A DNA stretch of 64,000 nt from Alistipes indistinctus YIT 12060 (GTDB lineage Bacteria; Bacteroidota; Bacteroidia; Bacteroidales; Rikenellaceae), in the NCBI RefSeq assembly GCF_025144995.1, contig NZ_CP102250.1, positions 1,488,001-1,552,000 on the forward strand, written 5' to 3'. The notes beneath the pieces were generated by a model that was not told the DNA's origin, did no database searches, and saw only the letters and a program-made list of their open reading frames with translations. Numbering within the stretch: the stretch's first letter is position 1; each line of letters starts with the position of its first letter. The translations under genes and the position numbers were made by a program. Below, one piece after another: positions 1-9,643 of this stretch.

Positions 1-2
1 CA

Positions 3-179
3 AAGATGCTGACCTACATGCAGACGGTGCGTTTTCTGACCGATTACCTCGACGGGGACACCTATTACAAAATCAAATTTCCCGAGCATAACCTGCAACG
101 CTCCTATGCCCAGTTCAAACTGTTGCAGAGCATCGAAGCCCACGAACAAGAGATGTCCGATTACATCGCATCCCTGTGA
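3..179 (+). CDS. C-terminal end of a phosphotransferase-like protein (partial)
   Basis: Only the last 58 codons are inside the window, ending at TGA 177-179. The visible tail reads VRFLTDYLDGDTYYKIKFPE followed by HNLQRSYAQFKL. From memory, this resembles the C-terminus of aminoglycoside-phosphotransferase-fold sugar kinases common in Bacteroidetes (the NahK-like group), where a FLxDYLxGDxYYK segment precedes a short helix. The catalytic core lies upstream of the window and cannot be seen, so the assignment rests on the tail alone. A strong terminator follows about 75 bases downstream, so this is the last gene of its transcript. Confidence 0.5.
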   Translation, partial: KMLTYMQTVRFLTDYLDGDTYYKIKFPEHNLQRSYAQFKLLQSIEAHEQEMSDYIASL

Positions 180-255
180 TAACATCTGCCTATCCCCGAC
201 CAAACCTATCCTTATGGTTCGGTTCCTGGCGGGTATACAGTTTCAAAAACACAGA

Positions 256-283
256 AAAGGTCGCCCAAACGGGCGACCTTTTT
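256..283 (+). terminator. Rho-independent terminator
   Basis: Perfect stem AAAGGTCGCCC / GGGCGACCTTT with an AAAC loop, running into a T tract. It lies just downstream of the truncated phosphotransferase-like gene and closes that transcript. The stretch from here to the histidine kinase stop at 404 shows nothing else. Confidence 0.85.
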
Positions 284-403
284 CATTTAGGCTTACGTTT
301 ACTTTTTTATACTCATTATACACCCCCGGAAGAAAGAATCATCCACCCCTGCCTCGCTGGATGATCACCGAAAGCCTCTCCGCCCGGTCTACGGTACGAC
401 GTC

Positions 404-2347
404 TCAGCTCACCGCGCTTTCCGGGACGGGATTAATCCATCTTTCTATAGCCTGCTTCAGGTCCGCGATCGCATAAGGCTTCGAGACGATCGCATTACAG
501 CCCGCGGCCAATGCCTGCTCCTTATCGGTATAATACGCATGCGCCGTCACGGCGATAATCGGAATGTCCGGCGAAATACTGCGGATACGTTCGGTCGCTT
601 CGATGCCGTTCATCTCCGGCATCTTGATATCCATCAGGATCAGGTCGGGCCGCTCGCGCACGAAACTGTGGAGCGCTTCGCGGCCGTTGGTCACCCAACG
701 CAGCGTATACTCTTTTTTCAGCAGGGCCGCCAGCAGGCGGTAATTGGCTTCGACATCTTCCGCCACCAAGATCACCTTCCGCTTCCTGTCGGGATGCTTC
801 TGAACCGACGCGGCAACCGGTTGCTGCAGTTCTGCAACCTCAAGTTCGGCATCGGCGCGATAAGGCAGACAGAACGAGAAAGTACTGCCTACACCCAACT
901 GCGACTGGACATCGATATATCCCCCAAGGCGTTCGGCTATACTCTGGCAGATGGAGAGTCCCAGGCCGGTACCCTGCACAAAATCGTTCAGCTTCTCGAA
1001 ACGATTGAAAATCAAAGGTATCTTATTCTCAGGCATGCCGCAGCCCGTGTCGCTGACAAACAGGTCGAGCCAACCGTCCCGTTGCACGGCACCCAGCGTA
1101 ATACATCCATGCTGGGTATTCTTAATGGCATTGGACAAAAAATTGAACAACACCTGAGTCAACCGGTTGCGGTCAGTCAAAATCCAGACCGGCCGTGCAG
1201 GCGCAACGATTTTCAGTTCAACCCCGACCGTCATTTTCAAGCTGTGCACCTTGCCCACCTCGTCGAGCAGCCCGGTCACCTCGACCGGTTGGAAATGGTT
1301 CTCGGATTTGCCCGACTCGATCCGGGAAAGGTCGAGAATATCGTTGACCAGTTGCAATAACAGATTACTGTTGCTGCGAATGATTTCCTGATACTCCTCC
1401 TGTTCTTCCCCGCAATCGCCTGCGGCGATCAACTCCGAAAAACCGACGATCGCATTGAGCGGCGTACGGATCTCATGGCTCATCGTAGCCAAAAAGACAG
1501 ATTTCATCCGGTCGGACTCCTCGGCGCGGGCCTTCGCTTCGATCAGCTCTTTCGACCACCGGACGCGGTCGCCGATATCATGGATCAGTGCCAGGACTTT
1601 GTTCTTCTCATACGGGGCGATACGCGCCTGAAAATAGTGCCGCCCGCTCTCGACATCGAGCGGATATTCGATCTCACGAATCTTCCCGTCCGCGAGACAC
1701 TCCCGGATATTACGCACGAACAGGTCACTCACCTCGGCCGAATAGATCGTGCGACCGTCGGCACCGATCAACTCTTCCACAGGATGCAGCAACACCGTAC
1801 CGGAAGCCATCAGTACATCGGTAATGAAAAACCGGTCGTCCATGATGAAGATAAACTCGGGCAGCGCTTCGATCACTTTGCGGTTACGCTCTTCGAGCGC
1901 ACGGATACGGGCTTCTCCCTCGCACCGGGCCGTTATGTTACCGGTATAAGCGACCAGTTTCTGCGGGCGCCCTTCCTCATCAGACTGATAGGAGAAAAAA
2001 TTATCTTCGAGCCAAATTACTTGTCCCTTGTTCCCGACACACCGCACCCGGATACAGGCATTTTTCGTATCGGACGCCAACATCCGGCCGAAAGCCTCGC
2101 GGTAGTTAGACACATCATCCGGATGTGCGAACCGATAGAAATCATCTATATCGGAAAACTCGACGCCTGCCTCGGTAAGGCCCAATATGCGAAAATAATC
2201 CTCATCGAAACTACAGACACCGGTCCGGATATCATATTCCCACAGGGCAACCTTGTGCGCAGCCAGTACGGAAACGATTTTCTGATGCCGGTCATCTATT
2301 CCCTGCTTGTTCTCCTGGGAGGGCACCGTGTCTGATTTGCCTTTCAT
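404..2347 (-). CDS. Hybrid sensor histidine kinase / response regulator with PAS domains
   Basis: About 647 residues from the preferred start MKGKSDTVPSQEN (ATG 2345-2347); an in-frame ATG 54 bases further upstream adds a non-conserved stretch. Order of domains: a PAS domain (about residues 30-135, with DYFRILGLTE and HPDDVSNY), a second PAS-like domain (about 145-265), a HisKA dimerisation helix with the phospho-acceptor histidine in SHEIRTPLNAIVGFSEL (about residue 297), an HATPase domain (NFLSNAIKNT, DTGCGMP, GTGLGLS), and a C-terminal receiver with phospho-acceptor Asp in LMDIKMP and conserved Lys in SKPYA. No membrane segment is seen, so it should sense a cytoplasmic cue through its PAS domains. 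There is no separate output domain. It is divergent from the TonB-dependent receptor; a functional link is only suggested by position. Confidence 0.93.
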   Translation of the reverse strand: MKGKSDTVPSQENKQGIDDRHQKIVSVLAAHKVALWEYDIRTGVCSFDEDYFRILGLTEAGVEFSDIDDFYRFAHPDDVSNYREAFGRMLASDTKNACIRVRCVGNKGQVIWLEDNFFSYQSDEEGRPQKLVAYTGNITARCEGEARIRALEERNRKVIEALPEFIFIMDDRFFITDVLMASGTVLLHPVEELIGADGRTIYSAEVSDLFVRNIRECLADGKIREIEYPLDVESGRHYFQARIAPYEKNKVLALIHDIGDRVRWSKELIEAKARAEESDRMKSVFLATMSHEIRTPLNAIVGFSELIAAGDCGEEQEEYQEIIRSNSNLLLQLVNDILDLSRIESGKSENHFQPVEVTGLLDEVGKVHSLKMTVGVELKIVAPARPVWILTDRNRLTQVLFNFLSNAIKNTQHGCITLGAVQRDGWLDLFVSDTGCGMPENKIPLIFNRFEKLNDFVQGTGLGLSICQSIAERLGGYIDVQSQLGVGSTFSFCLPYRADAELEVAELQQPVAASVQKHPDRKRKVILVAEDVEANYRLLAALLKKEYTLRWVTNGREALHSFVRERPDLILMDIKMPEMNGIEATERIRSISPDIPIIAVTAHAYYTDKEQALAAGCNAIVSKPYAIADLKQAIERWINPVPESAVS

Positions 2348-2642
2348 CGATTGTAAATTGGATCGCAGTTTAAAGTAAAAGTACAAATATTCGGATTGCA
2401 AGGCACTTTTCCAACAACCATTTTTGTCACTTTTTTTAAAGAAGTGTCAAAAAAACCGTTATTTTCCATCTTTAAGTCTGCTTTACCGAGGTAACATTCC
2501 TCATTTTTATCCGCCTCCGCAAAACAGAAATCCTTATTCCGGTTGTATTTCAGCACCATAATACGAACTGTTCTGACAATCCGGCCGGAAAGTAATGTAA
2601 ATTTATTAATCCCCGATTAACTTAAATCTCCATTTAAAGTCC
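2348..2642. other. Intergenic region between divergent histidine kinase and TonB-dependent receptor
   Basis: About 300 bases, AT-rich compared with its neighbours, holding the upstream regions of both genes. On the plus strand a TACTTTTG box lies at its right edge. On the minus strand only an imperfect box (TACTTTTA) is seen about 40 bases before the kinase start. A 71-codon minus-strand reading frame here overlaps the kinase start and has no recognisable content; I do not call it. Confidence 0.6.
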
Positions 2643-2650
2643 TACTTTTG
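2643..2650 (+). promoter_or_regulatory. Bacteroidetes-type -7 box for the TonB-dependent receptor
   Basis: TACTTTTG matches the Bacteroidetes sigma-70 -7 consensus TAnnTTTG. No clear TTTG -33 box is seen. Transcription would begin around 2656, leaving a leader of about 35 bases before the ATG at 2692. Confidence 0.55.
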
Positions 2651-2691
2651 CGACATTATATAGAATGTTTAATCAACCAAACCAATCCCGT

Positions 2692-5600
2692 ATGAAGCAA
2701 TTCGTCTCTTTCATGCTTTGCCTGCTGGCATTCTCTGCCGCCTCGGCACAGGTCACCACCTCGAGCATGAGCGGACATGTGCAAGATGAACAGGGTGCCC
2801 CCGTAATCGGCGCACTGGTCCTGGCCACACACACTCCCTCAGGCACCGAGTATTCCGCCATTGTGGACGGTACCGGCAATTACCGCATTATGAACATGCG
2901 TTCGGGCGGTCCCTATTCGGTGAAAATTTCGATGCTCGGCTTCCAGACCGTACTCAATGAAGGTATCAATATCGCATTGGGTGACAACTATGTACTCGAC
3001 GTCACGCTGCCCATCGAATCGACCGACCTGGACGAAGTGGTGGTCACCGGCACACGCAGTTCGATCCTCAATTCCGACCGTGCCGGCGTAGCGACGAACA
3101 TCAACAACCGCCAGCTTAACGTGCTGCCGACCGTCAGCCGTTCGATTTCGGACTTTACGCGCCTGACGCCGCAGGCCGGAAACAGCGGTTCTTTCGGGGG
3201 CCGGGACACCCGTTACAACAACGTTTCGATCGACGGTGCGGCCTTCGCACAGCGCTTCGGCCTGAGTACGTCGAACAACTACCCGGGCGGCGACGCGCAA
3301 CCGATTTCACTGGATGCTATCCAAGAAATTTCAGTCAACCTGACCCCGTTCGACATTCGCCAGTCGAATTTCACCGGTGCGAACATCAACGCCGTCACCA
3401 AATCGGGCGATAACTCATACCATGCAACGGCCTATACGTTCCAGCGCTTCAAATCGATGACCGGCGACCGGGTGCAGGATGCCACCGTCGCCAATGCCAA
3501 GACCACCTCACGCCAAACCTACGGTGCCAGCGTCGGCGGCCCGATTATCAAAAACAAGCTCTTCTTCTTCATCAACGGCGAGCTCGAATACAAATCGTTC
3601 CTCGGAAACCAATGGCAGCCGAGCACGGACGGTGTCGGAAGCGCCGAAAACAAGATATCACAGACCACCATCGCCGATCTGGAAAAGGTATCTGATTATC
3701 TACAAAAAACATACGGTTATAATCCCGGCGCATACCAGAATTTCGGCAACTCAGCTGCGGACAACTACAAAATCATGGCCCGCATCGACTGGAACATCAG
3801 CAAGAACCACAAGCTGATGGTGCGCTACAACGATGTCAAATCCCAGGACGACAACCTCGTGAGCGGAGCTTCCACCCCGGGCGGCGTCCGTCTGAACAAC
3901 GCAGGCCGAAACAGCATCAACTCCATCTCGTTCGCCAATACCGGTTACAAGCAGGAAAACCGCGTGCGTTCGATCACGGCCGAGTTGAACAGCGTTTTCA
4001 GCCCGAAGGTCTCGAACAAGCTGCTCGCTTCGTTCACGAACATCAACGACACCCGTAAAACGGACGGAGACCTTTTTCCATTCGTCGACATCATGCGTCT
4101 GGGCAGCGACGGTAAAACCTATGAAGGTTACATGTCGTTCGGCACAGAAATCTTCTCGTTCAACAACGGCGTACTGAACAATACCTTCAACATCACCGAC
4201 AATGTGACCATCGGTTTGGGACAGCACACGCTCACCGCCGGACTGTCTTACGAAAACCAACATTTCAGCAACGGTTACATGCGCGAGGGAACCACTTACT
4301 ACGCCTACAATTCGGTGGACGACTTCATCAACAACGCGAAACCGGCCGCATTCGCCTACCAGCTCGGATACCCCGGCAATGAGGATGCGCGCACGAAACT
4401 CACCTTCGGGCTGGCCAGTGTTTACGTCCAAGACGAATGGAGGGTCAATCCTAAACTGCGCCTGACCGCGGGTCTGCGCCTCGAAGTTCCGATCTTCTAC
4501 ACGAAACTCCAGGGGCCGACTTCCACGTCGATTAACGGTGTACAAACTCCACTGAGCGAAATTCCTTTCGAGAACGGGCAAACCGTCAACCTGAGCCAAT
4601 GGCCCAAGAGCAAACCGCTTTTCTCGCCGCGTGTAGGCTTCAACTGGGACATTACGGGCGACCGCTCGATCCAGCTGCGCGGAGGAACGGGCATCTTTAC
4701 CGGGCTGCTGCCGTTCGTCTGGTTCACGAACCAACCGGGAAGCGCCGGATTCGTACAGAGCCCCGAAGTGGTACTCACCGGTGGCGGAGTGCCCAACGAT
4801 CTGCGTTTCAACCCGAATTACCGCGACCAGGTATTCAACAATCCGGCTATTTTCCCGAATCCGCCCAAGGCGGGAGAAACACCCTCCGGCTCAAACTTCG
4901 CCAAAGTGAACGAGAATTTCAAACTCCCGCAATTGTGGCGCACGAGCGTCGCCGCAGATTTCCGCCTGCCATGGGAGATGGTGCTGACTCTCGAAGCGAT
5001 GTACTCGAAGGATATCAACGCCGTAACGCAGCGAAACATCAACCTGCCCGATCCGGTCGGCAATTTCACCGGCGTAGACGACCGTCCCAGATGGAATTCG
5101 GGCAAACTGAACAAGGACGTCAGCTCGATGATGGTGCTGACCAATACGAACAAAGGACACCAGGCTTCGCTGACGGTACAGCTGACCAAGCAATTTTCGA
5201 ACGGTCTGTCCGGTATGATCGCCTACACCTACAACAATGCGAAAGACCTCACTGCCAATCCGGGCAGTGTCGCCCTGTCGGCCTGGAGATCCAGCGCCTC
5301 GGTGGGCAGCCTGAACGATCCGGGAGTCAGCTATTCGGCCTTCTCAATGCCGCACCGTGTAAACGGCTATATCTCCTATTCGGTAGACTGGGCCAAGAAC
5401 CACCTGCGTTCGACCTTCACGCTTTACTATAGCGGCACGAACCAGGGACGCCTGAGCTACGTTTTCTCGAACGACATGAACGGCGACACCTTCGGTCAGG
5501 ACCTGATTTTCATTCCGCGTCCCGACCAGACCAACTTCGTCGATGTGAAAAACAAAGAGACCGGGAAAGTGACCTATTCCGCCGCCGAGCAACAGCGCGA

Positions 5601-6009
5601 TTACGAAGCTTTCCTGAACGGCAATTCGTACCTGAAGAAGCGTCAGGGTCAATATGCCGAACGTTACGGAGACGTACAGCCCTGGATCAACCAGTTCGAC
5701 TTCAAGTTCATGCAGGACATCGCCTCGAATTTCGGCTCGAACAACCGCTATTCGCTGCAGTTCAGCGTCGACATTCTCAACGTGGGCAACCTGCTGAACA
5801 AAAACTGGGGCGTTTACTACACCAACGGGATGCAGAGCTACGAAAATTTCCGACTCTTTACTTACACCGGACAAAATGCGGCCGGTGCCGCCCAATACAC
5901 CCTCAATGCCAGCAACAGCGACAATTTCAAGAAAAACTCGAAATGGGTAGGCCAGAACTCCACAGCCAGCACGTGGGGCATTCTCTTCGGCCTGCGATTG
6001 AGCTTCTAA
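2692..6009 (+). CDS. TonB-dependent outer-membrane receptor with N-terminal carboxypeptidase-like domain
   Basis: About 1105 residues from the preferred ATG at 2692 (MKQFVSFMLCLLAFSAASAQ), which gives a clean signal peptide; an ATG at 2665 adds nine polar residues. After the signal comes a carboxypeptidase-regulatory-like beta-sandwich (about residues 20-100: SGHVQDEQGAPVIGALVLAT, GNYRIMNMRSGG). A plug domain follows (VVVTGTRSSI, DTRYNNVSIDGAAF), then a long beta-barrel ending in the aromatic LRLSF typical of outer-membrane proteins. The build is that of the Oar-like group of single-gene TonB-dependent receptors rather than a SusC with a SusD partner; no SusD-like gene follows. The substrate cannot be told from sequence. 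A strong terminator follows, so it is monocistronic. Confidence 0.93.
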   Translation: MKQFVSFMLCLLAFSAASAQVTTSSMSGHVQDEQGAPVIGALVLATHTPSGTEYSAIVDGTGNYRIMNMRSGGPYSVKISMLGFQTVLNEGINIALGDNYVLDVTLPIESTDLDEVVVTGTRSSILNSDRAGVATNINNRQLNVLPTVSRSISDFTRLTPQAGNSGSFGGRDTRYNNVSIDGAAFAQRFGLSTSNNYPGGDAQPISLDAIQEISVNLTPFDIRQSNFTGANINAVTKSGDNSYHATAYTFQRFKSMTGDRVQDATVANAKTTSRQTYGASVGGPIIKNKLFFFINGELEYKSFLGNQWQPSTDGVGSAENKISQTTIADLEKVSDYLQKTYGYNPGAYQNFGNSAADNYKIMARIDWNISKNHKLMVRYNDVKSQDDNLVSGASTPGGVRLNNAGRNSINSISFANTGYKQENRVRSITAELNSVFSPKVSNKLLASFTNINDTRKTDGDLFPFVDIMRLGSDGKTYEGYMSFGTEIFSFNNGVLNNTFNITDNVTIGLGQHTLTAGLSYENQHFSNGYMREGTTYYAYNSVDDFINNAKPAAFAYQLGYPGNEDARTKLTFGLASVYVQDEWRVNPKLRLTAGLRLEVPIFYTKLQGPTSTSINGVQTPLSEIPFENGQTVNLSQWPKSKPLFSPRVGFNWDITGDRSIQLRGGTGIFTGLLPFVWFTNQPGSAGFVQSPEVVLTGGGVPNDLRFNPNYRDQVFNNPAIFPNPPKAGETPSGSNFAKVNENFKLPQLWRTSVAADFRLPWEMVLTLEAMYSKDINAVTQRNINLPDPVGNFTGVDDRPRWNSGKLNKDVSSMMVLTNTNKGHQASLTVQLTKQFSNGLSGMIAYTYNNAKDLTANPGSVALSAWRSSASVGSLNDPGVSYSAFSMPHRVNGYISYSVDWAKNHLRSTFTLYYSGTNQGRLSYVFSNDMNGDTFGQDLIFIPRPDQTNFVDVKNKETGKVTYSAAEQQRDYEAFLNGNSYLKKRQGQYAERYGDVQPWINQFDFKFMQDIASNFGSNNRYSLQFSVDILNVGNLLNKNWGVYYTNGMQSYENFRLFTYTGQNAAGAAQYTLNASNSDNFKKNSKWVGQNSTASTWGILFGLRLSF

Positions 6010-6083
6010 CTGCCGCGGGACTTTCTCTCCGGACAAGAAACCCAATACCCTATGCACGAAGATCGTCGTGCTGTGCCATACAG

Positions 6084-6116
6084 AAAAACGGTTCTTTCGG
6101 GGAACCGTTTTTTTTT
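6084..6116 (+). terminator. Rho-independent terminator after the TonB-dependent receptor
   Basis: Stem AAACGGTTC / GAACCGTTT with loop TTTCGGG, followed by a run of nine T. It ends the receptor transcript and separates it from the glycosyltransferase gene. Confidence 0.9.
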
Positions 6117-6175
6117 ATACTTTTACACATGCACAAATGCCCGGATTCCAACTTGTCCGGCCAAAAACACGCGCC

Positions 6176-7129
6176 ATGAGTGCCCCAACGATCACTACGC
6201 CAGGATCACGCTCCTCGGTCAGACTTTCGCTGATTATCGCCACCTACAACCGGGCCGACTATCTGCCCCGCACACTGAACAGCCTCACCAACCAAAGCCT
6301 CGGTTCCGAACTGTTCGAGATCATCGTGGTCAACAACAACTCGACGGACCACACTGCGGAAGTATGCCGCTCCTTTGCAGAAGCTCAGCCGGAACTCAAC
6401 TTTACGATGGTAACCGAAATCCGCCAGGGACTTTCCCATGCCCGCAACTGCGGAATAAACCACGCGAAAGGGGACTATTTCGCCATCATCGACGACGATG
6501 AACTGGTCAACCGGGATTTCCTCAAAAGTTACTACGACTTTTTCGGGATGTATCCGACCGCAGCGGCCTGCGGCGGCGTGGTCACACCGCTGTACGAATT
6601 CCCGGTACCGGCATGGCTCAGCCGTTATGCCGAACGGCCGATCGCCGGAACATTCTATTATGGGGAAAAGATCGTTCCCTTTCCGAAACACACCTATCCC
6701 GGCGGCGGGAATATGGGTATCCGGCGCACGGCCATCGAACGTTACGGGATGTTCAATCCGGAACTGGGGCGGACAGGCAACTCTCCGATGGGCGGCGAGG
6801 AGAAGGACCTGTTCGCTCGGCTGCGGGCCGGAGGGGAAGAGATCTACTATGTGCCGGGTGCAATCATCTATCACATCATCCCGGAACAAAAGCTGACGCC
6901 CGAATATTTCGACCGGCTCACCCGCATGATCGGTAAAAGCGAACGGGTCCGCACCCGGAACCTCGGAACTGCCACCTACCTGAAACGGCTTTTCAGCGAA
7001 GGGATCAAATGGGGCGGAACATTCGTCCTCGCCCTCGGTTATACGGTGCAGGGCGAACCGATCAAGGGCCGTTACCTGATCAAAATGCGCTGGAATATCT
7101 CGCGGGGGCTGTTGGGCCTAATCCGGTAG
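6176..7129 (+). CDS. Family 2 glycosyltransferase
   Basis: 317 residues from ATG 6176; in-frame upstream starts lie within the preceding terminator and are rejected. The N-terminal GT-A fold shows SLIIATYNRADYLPRTLNSL (nucleotide-sugar binding), NNNSTDHT, and the metal-binding acidic triad in AIIDDDELVN. The acceptor half carries GGGNMGIRR and GGEEKDLFARL. It should transfer a sugar from a nucleotide sugar during surface polysaccharide or glycoprotein assembly at the inner membrane. It runs toward the second glycosyltransferase, with only six bases between the two stop codons. The donor and acceptor are unknown. Confidence 0.9.
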   Translation: MSAPTITTPGSRSSVRLSLIIATYNRADYLPRTLNSLTNQSLGSELFEIIVVNNNSTDHTAEVCRSFAEAQPELNFTMVTEIRQGLSHARNCGINHAKGDYFAIIDDDELVNRDFLKSYYDFFGMYPTAAACGGVVTPLYEFPVPAWLSRYAERPIAGTFYYGEKIVPFPKHTYPGGGNMGIRRTAIERYGMFNPELGRTGNSPMGGEEKDLFARLRAGGEEIYYVPGAIIYHIIPEQKLTPEYFDRLTRMIGKSERVRTRNLGTATYLKRLFSEGIKWGGTFVLALGYTVQGEPIKGRYLIKMRWNISRGLLGLIR

Positions 7130-7135
7130 TAGCGC

Positions 7136-8065
7136 CTACCCGAGCAACCCTTTTTTCGACACCAGCCAGGTCACCCGTTTGTAGGAATCGAGCAACGGGC
7201 GGCGCCACATCACCGGCAAGCGGTTCAGGATACGCAACTTCCACCATCCGAGCCGGTAATGTCGGTTATAACTGTACCTTCGTTCGACCTCAAGCGCAGC
7301 ATCCGTATAACCGTATACACTGTGGACCAAAGCCTTGCCAATCTCGCAGCGTGCGATATACTCGTTGCAGTCCGGCGTCCCGGGATCGTAAAATTCCCAA
7401 AACGAATAAGGAGTCCGCTCCATCTTGTAGTTCTGCGCGGAACGGTTCTGCGCCATCAGGTTGAACTCCGAAAAGCGCTGCGGCGAATAGCAGACCGGAT
7501 AGGTCCGTGCGATCTTCGTCCATACGTACTGATCCTCCCCCAATTTCATCCCTTCGGGAAAACCGCCGAGCCGTTCAAATACGGCGCGGGGAATCGTCAC
7601 GCTGGAAGTCTGGGTCAGGTTGACCCGCATCGCCGTGCGGAAATAGTTACCGACTATCCCCTCCTGCATAACTGTCTCGTTCGGAAAAACGCCTTCCGGG
7701 CGGTGTACTTCGAAACCCATGCTGTACAATCCGCAGCCGGGATAACGTCCGATCAGCGCCGCTACCCGTTCCAGATATTCCGGCTTCCAGTAGTCGTCGG
7801 CATCGAGCAACGCGATGTAATCGCCCTTCGCCTCGGCAATGCCCCGGTTGCGGGCCGCCGATACGCCGCCGTTCGGTTGCCGGATCAGGCGCACGCCGGG
7901 CAGGTCCAACCCTTCGACCACCCGGGCGCTATCATCGGTCGAACCGTCATCCACCACGATCACTTCCAGCGGCGTATAGGTTTGCGCCGCAACGCCTCCG
8001 AGCGTGCGGGCAATTTCCCGCCCTTTATTATACAAGGGAATAACTACCGAAAATGTAATATCCAT
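7136..8065 (-). CDS. Family 2 glycosyltransferase
   Basis: 309 residues starting MDITFSVVIPLYNKGREI. Hallmarks are VVDDGSTDDS, the PNGGVSAARNRGI segment, the DxD-type metal site in IALLDADDYWKPEYL, and EDQYVWTKIA in the acceptor part. It is the last gene of a leftward cluster (LuxE-like ligase, FrhB-like iron-sulfur protein, pyruvyl transferase, this gene) with gaps of roughly 90-160 bases. It probably adds one sugar to the cluster's glycan. Sugar specificity cannot be read from sequence. Confidence 0.9.
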   Translation of the reverse strand: MDITFSVVIPLYNKGREIARTLGGVAAQTYTPLEVIVVDDGSTDDSARVVEGLDLPGVRLIRQPNGGVSAARNRGIAEAKGDYIALLDADDYWKPEYLERVAALIGRYPGCGLYSMGFEVHRPEGVFPNETVMQEGIVGNYFRTAMRVNLTQTSSVTIPRAVFERLGGFPEGMKLGEDQYVWTKIARTYPVCYSPQRFSEFNLMAQNRSAQNYKMERTPYSFWEFYDPGTPDCNEYIARCEIGKALVHSVYGYTDAALEVERRYSYNRHYRLGWWKLRILNRLPVMWRRPLLDSYKRVTWLVSKKGLLG

Positions 8066-8220
8066 AACTGATCGTTTTCTTACGGATCAAGCGCTGAGGA
8101 GATCACTTGACCCAATGAATCTCCTCGATTGCCCTGACCGTATGCACTCCTACAACGGCATTCCCGGCATATCCGGGCAACTACGGATAATCCGCATTCG
8201 CATTTCTGCCGCCAGGCAAA

Positions 8221-9483
8221 TCACTGTACCGGTTTCCGACCGGCAGGCCTCTCCGACGAAATCTCATCGAGCGTAACGGCCACTTGCCGTTGTAGCTCTT
8301 TGACCCGGCTACCGATCCGCTCGCAGCGTTCCCTGTATTCCGCAAGTACCTGATCTACCCGGTCGCATACCAGAGCGACGATCCGGCGACTGTGCCACAG
8401 AGCATTGTCGTCGGCTTCGATCACCAGATCGTCCTGTCCGAGACTGCCACCGATCACACCGCGGAATTTCGTACTGTACGAGAGGCAAACCGCCGGACGC
8501 CCCATCTGGAACGTAGAGACCGCCGCATGCATGCGTCCCGTCACGGTAAAAAGACCGTTTCCGAGCACGAACCGCGCCCGGGTTTGGAAAATCTTATCCA
8601 TGACCGGCACCGTCCGCTCTTTCAACGCCCCCGGTAACCGGTCGTATAATTTTCGAACGTACTCCGTCTCATCACCGTAACGGCCGAACGTATGCGCCAA
8701 CAGGACGATTTTTTTGTCCGCGAGCGCCTCCTTTTGTGCAAGAGAACCGATGATATCCCGATAGCAATCCAGGTAGTCCGCCGCATCTTGACAGTAGTAC
8801 TTACCCCCGCGCTGTCCCGCCGATACGACCACCGTGAAATAACCGTCGCGTTCTAACCCATACCGCTCCAATACCGCGCTTTCGATCGTACGATCCCCCT
8901 GTAAAGGCAGGTCGGCAAAAGCGAGATCGGCACTCAGCGACGCATTCACCCGGAAATTGTCGCGCAGATAATCCACGCTGACCCGGTCGCGGGCATATAC
9001 CTCAAGGCGCGGCATCAGGTAACGCACCGCCAACTGGTTATAGAGCGTCGAGAAAGGACCGAGTGTCTGTCCGAGCAGGATCACGCGGGTCAGGAACGAA
9101 GATTCCCACTTTTTGAACAGGTTGACGCAGGGGTCGATTTTCGAGTAATATTCCGAAATATCGTCCCCTCCCAATACGATCAGCCGGTCGAAGCCTCGCC
9201 CCTCCGGCGAAAAGAAAAGATGGAACAGGCGGTGCAAACGCCTTCCCCAGATATTCGTGATCGAAGCCGTATAGTAATCGGCCGGTTCATGGCGGTACAG
9301 CCGGACATCGCCCCGTAACTCGCGCCGGACAGCCTCGAGTGTCGCAGCATCGGCAAAATCGCAATGAAATTCCACCTCTGCGGTACCATAACGATCGGCA
9401 AGCGCCTGCACGGTCACCAGCCCCATCATACCGGTCCCGTAATTATCGAGACTTTGGAAATGTTCGATCAGAATGCGTTTCAT
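8221..9483 (-). CDS. Polysaccharide pyruvyl transferase family protein
   Basis: 420 residues. It starts MKRILIEHFQSLDNYGTGMMG, the usual N-terminus of this family, with GGDDISEYYS replacing the common GGG(D/E) loop. The C-terminal half has the conserved TGRMHAAVST and SYSTKFRGV segments. Family members (PF04230, CsaB/WcaK-like) move pyruvate from phosphoenolpyruvate onto a sugar, giving a negatively charged ketal; some relatives may have other roles. The FrhB/FdhB-like gene next upstream is a frequent partner in Bacteroidetes glycan clusters. The C-terminal tail (about 40 residues) is a predicted helix. Confidence 0.88.
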   Translation of the reverse strand: MKRILIEHFQSLDNYGTGMMGLVTVQALADRYGTAEVEFHCDFADAATLEAVRRELRGDVRLYRHEPADYYTASITNIWGRRLHRLFHLFFSPEGRGFDRLIVLGGDDISEYYSKIDPCVNLFKKWESSFLTRVILLGQTLGPFSTLYNQLAVRYLMPRLEVYARDRVSVDYLRDNFRVNASLSADLAFADLPLQGDRTIESAVLERYGLERDGYFTVVVSAGQRGGKYYCQDAADYLDCYRDIIGSLAQKEALADKKIVLLAHTFGRYGDETEYVRKLYDRLPGALKERTVPVMDKIFQTRARFVLGNGLFTVTGRMHAAVSTFQMGRPAVCLSYSTKFRGVIGGSLGQDDLVIEADDNALWHSRRIVALVCDRVDQVLAEYRERCERIGSRVKELQRQVAVTLDEISSERPAGRKPVQ

Positions 9484-9643
9484 AAAAAGCTGCTATATGT
9501 TTGAACACGATCACCGCAATCCGGCCCGGAGTGTGATGATCTGTTTTCATGCAATGCCGTTTCGTTGACGTAGCTCCCGGTACAAGGATTCCCACCTCAA
9601 CTGTCGTCTACCTCTTCCGCCATCCTCCTCACGGCAGGTAAGT

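Noticed and set aside
2400-2460. Inverted repeat near the kinase start (AAGTG / CACTT)
   Set aside because: Short and AT-rich with mismatches; no more than expected by chance.
2344-2559. 71-codon frame upstream of the hybrid kinase
   Set aside because: AT-rich, no recognisable content, and overlapping the kinase start region.
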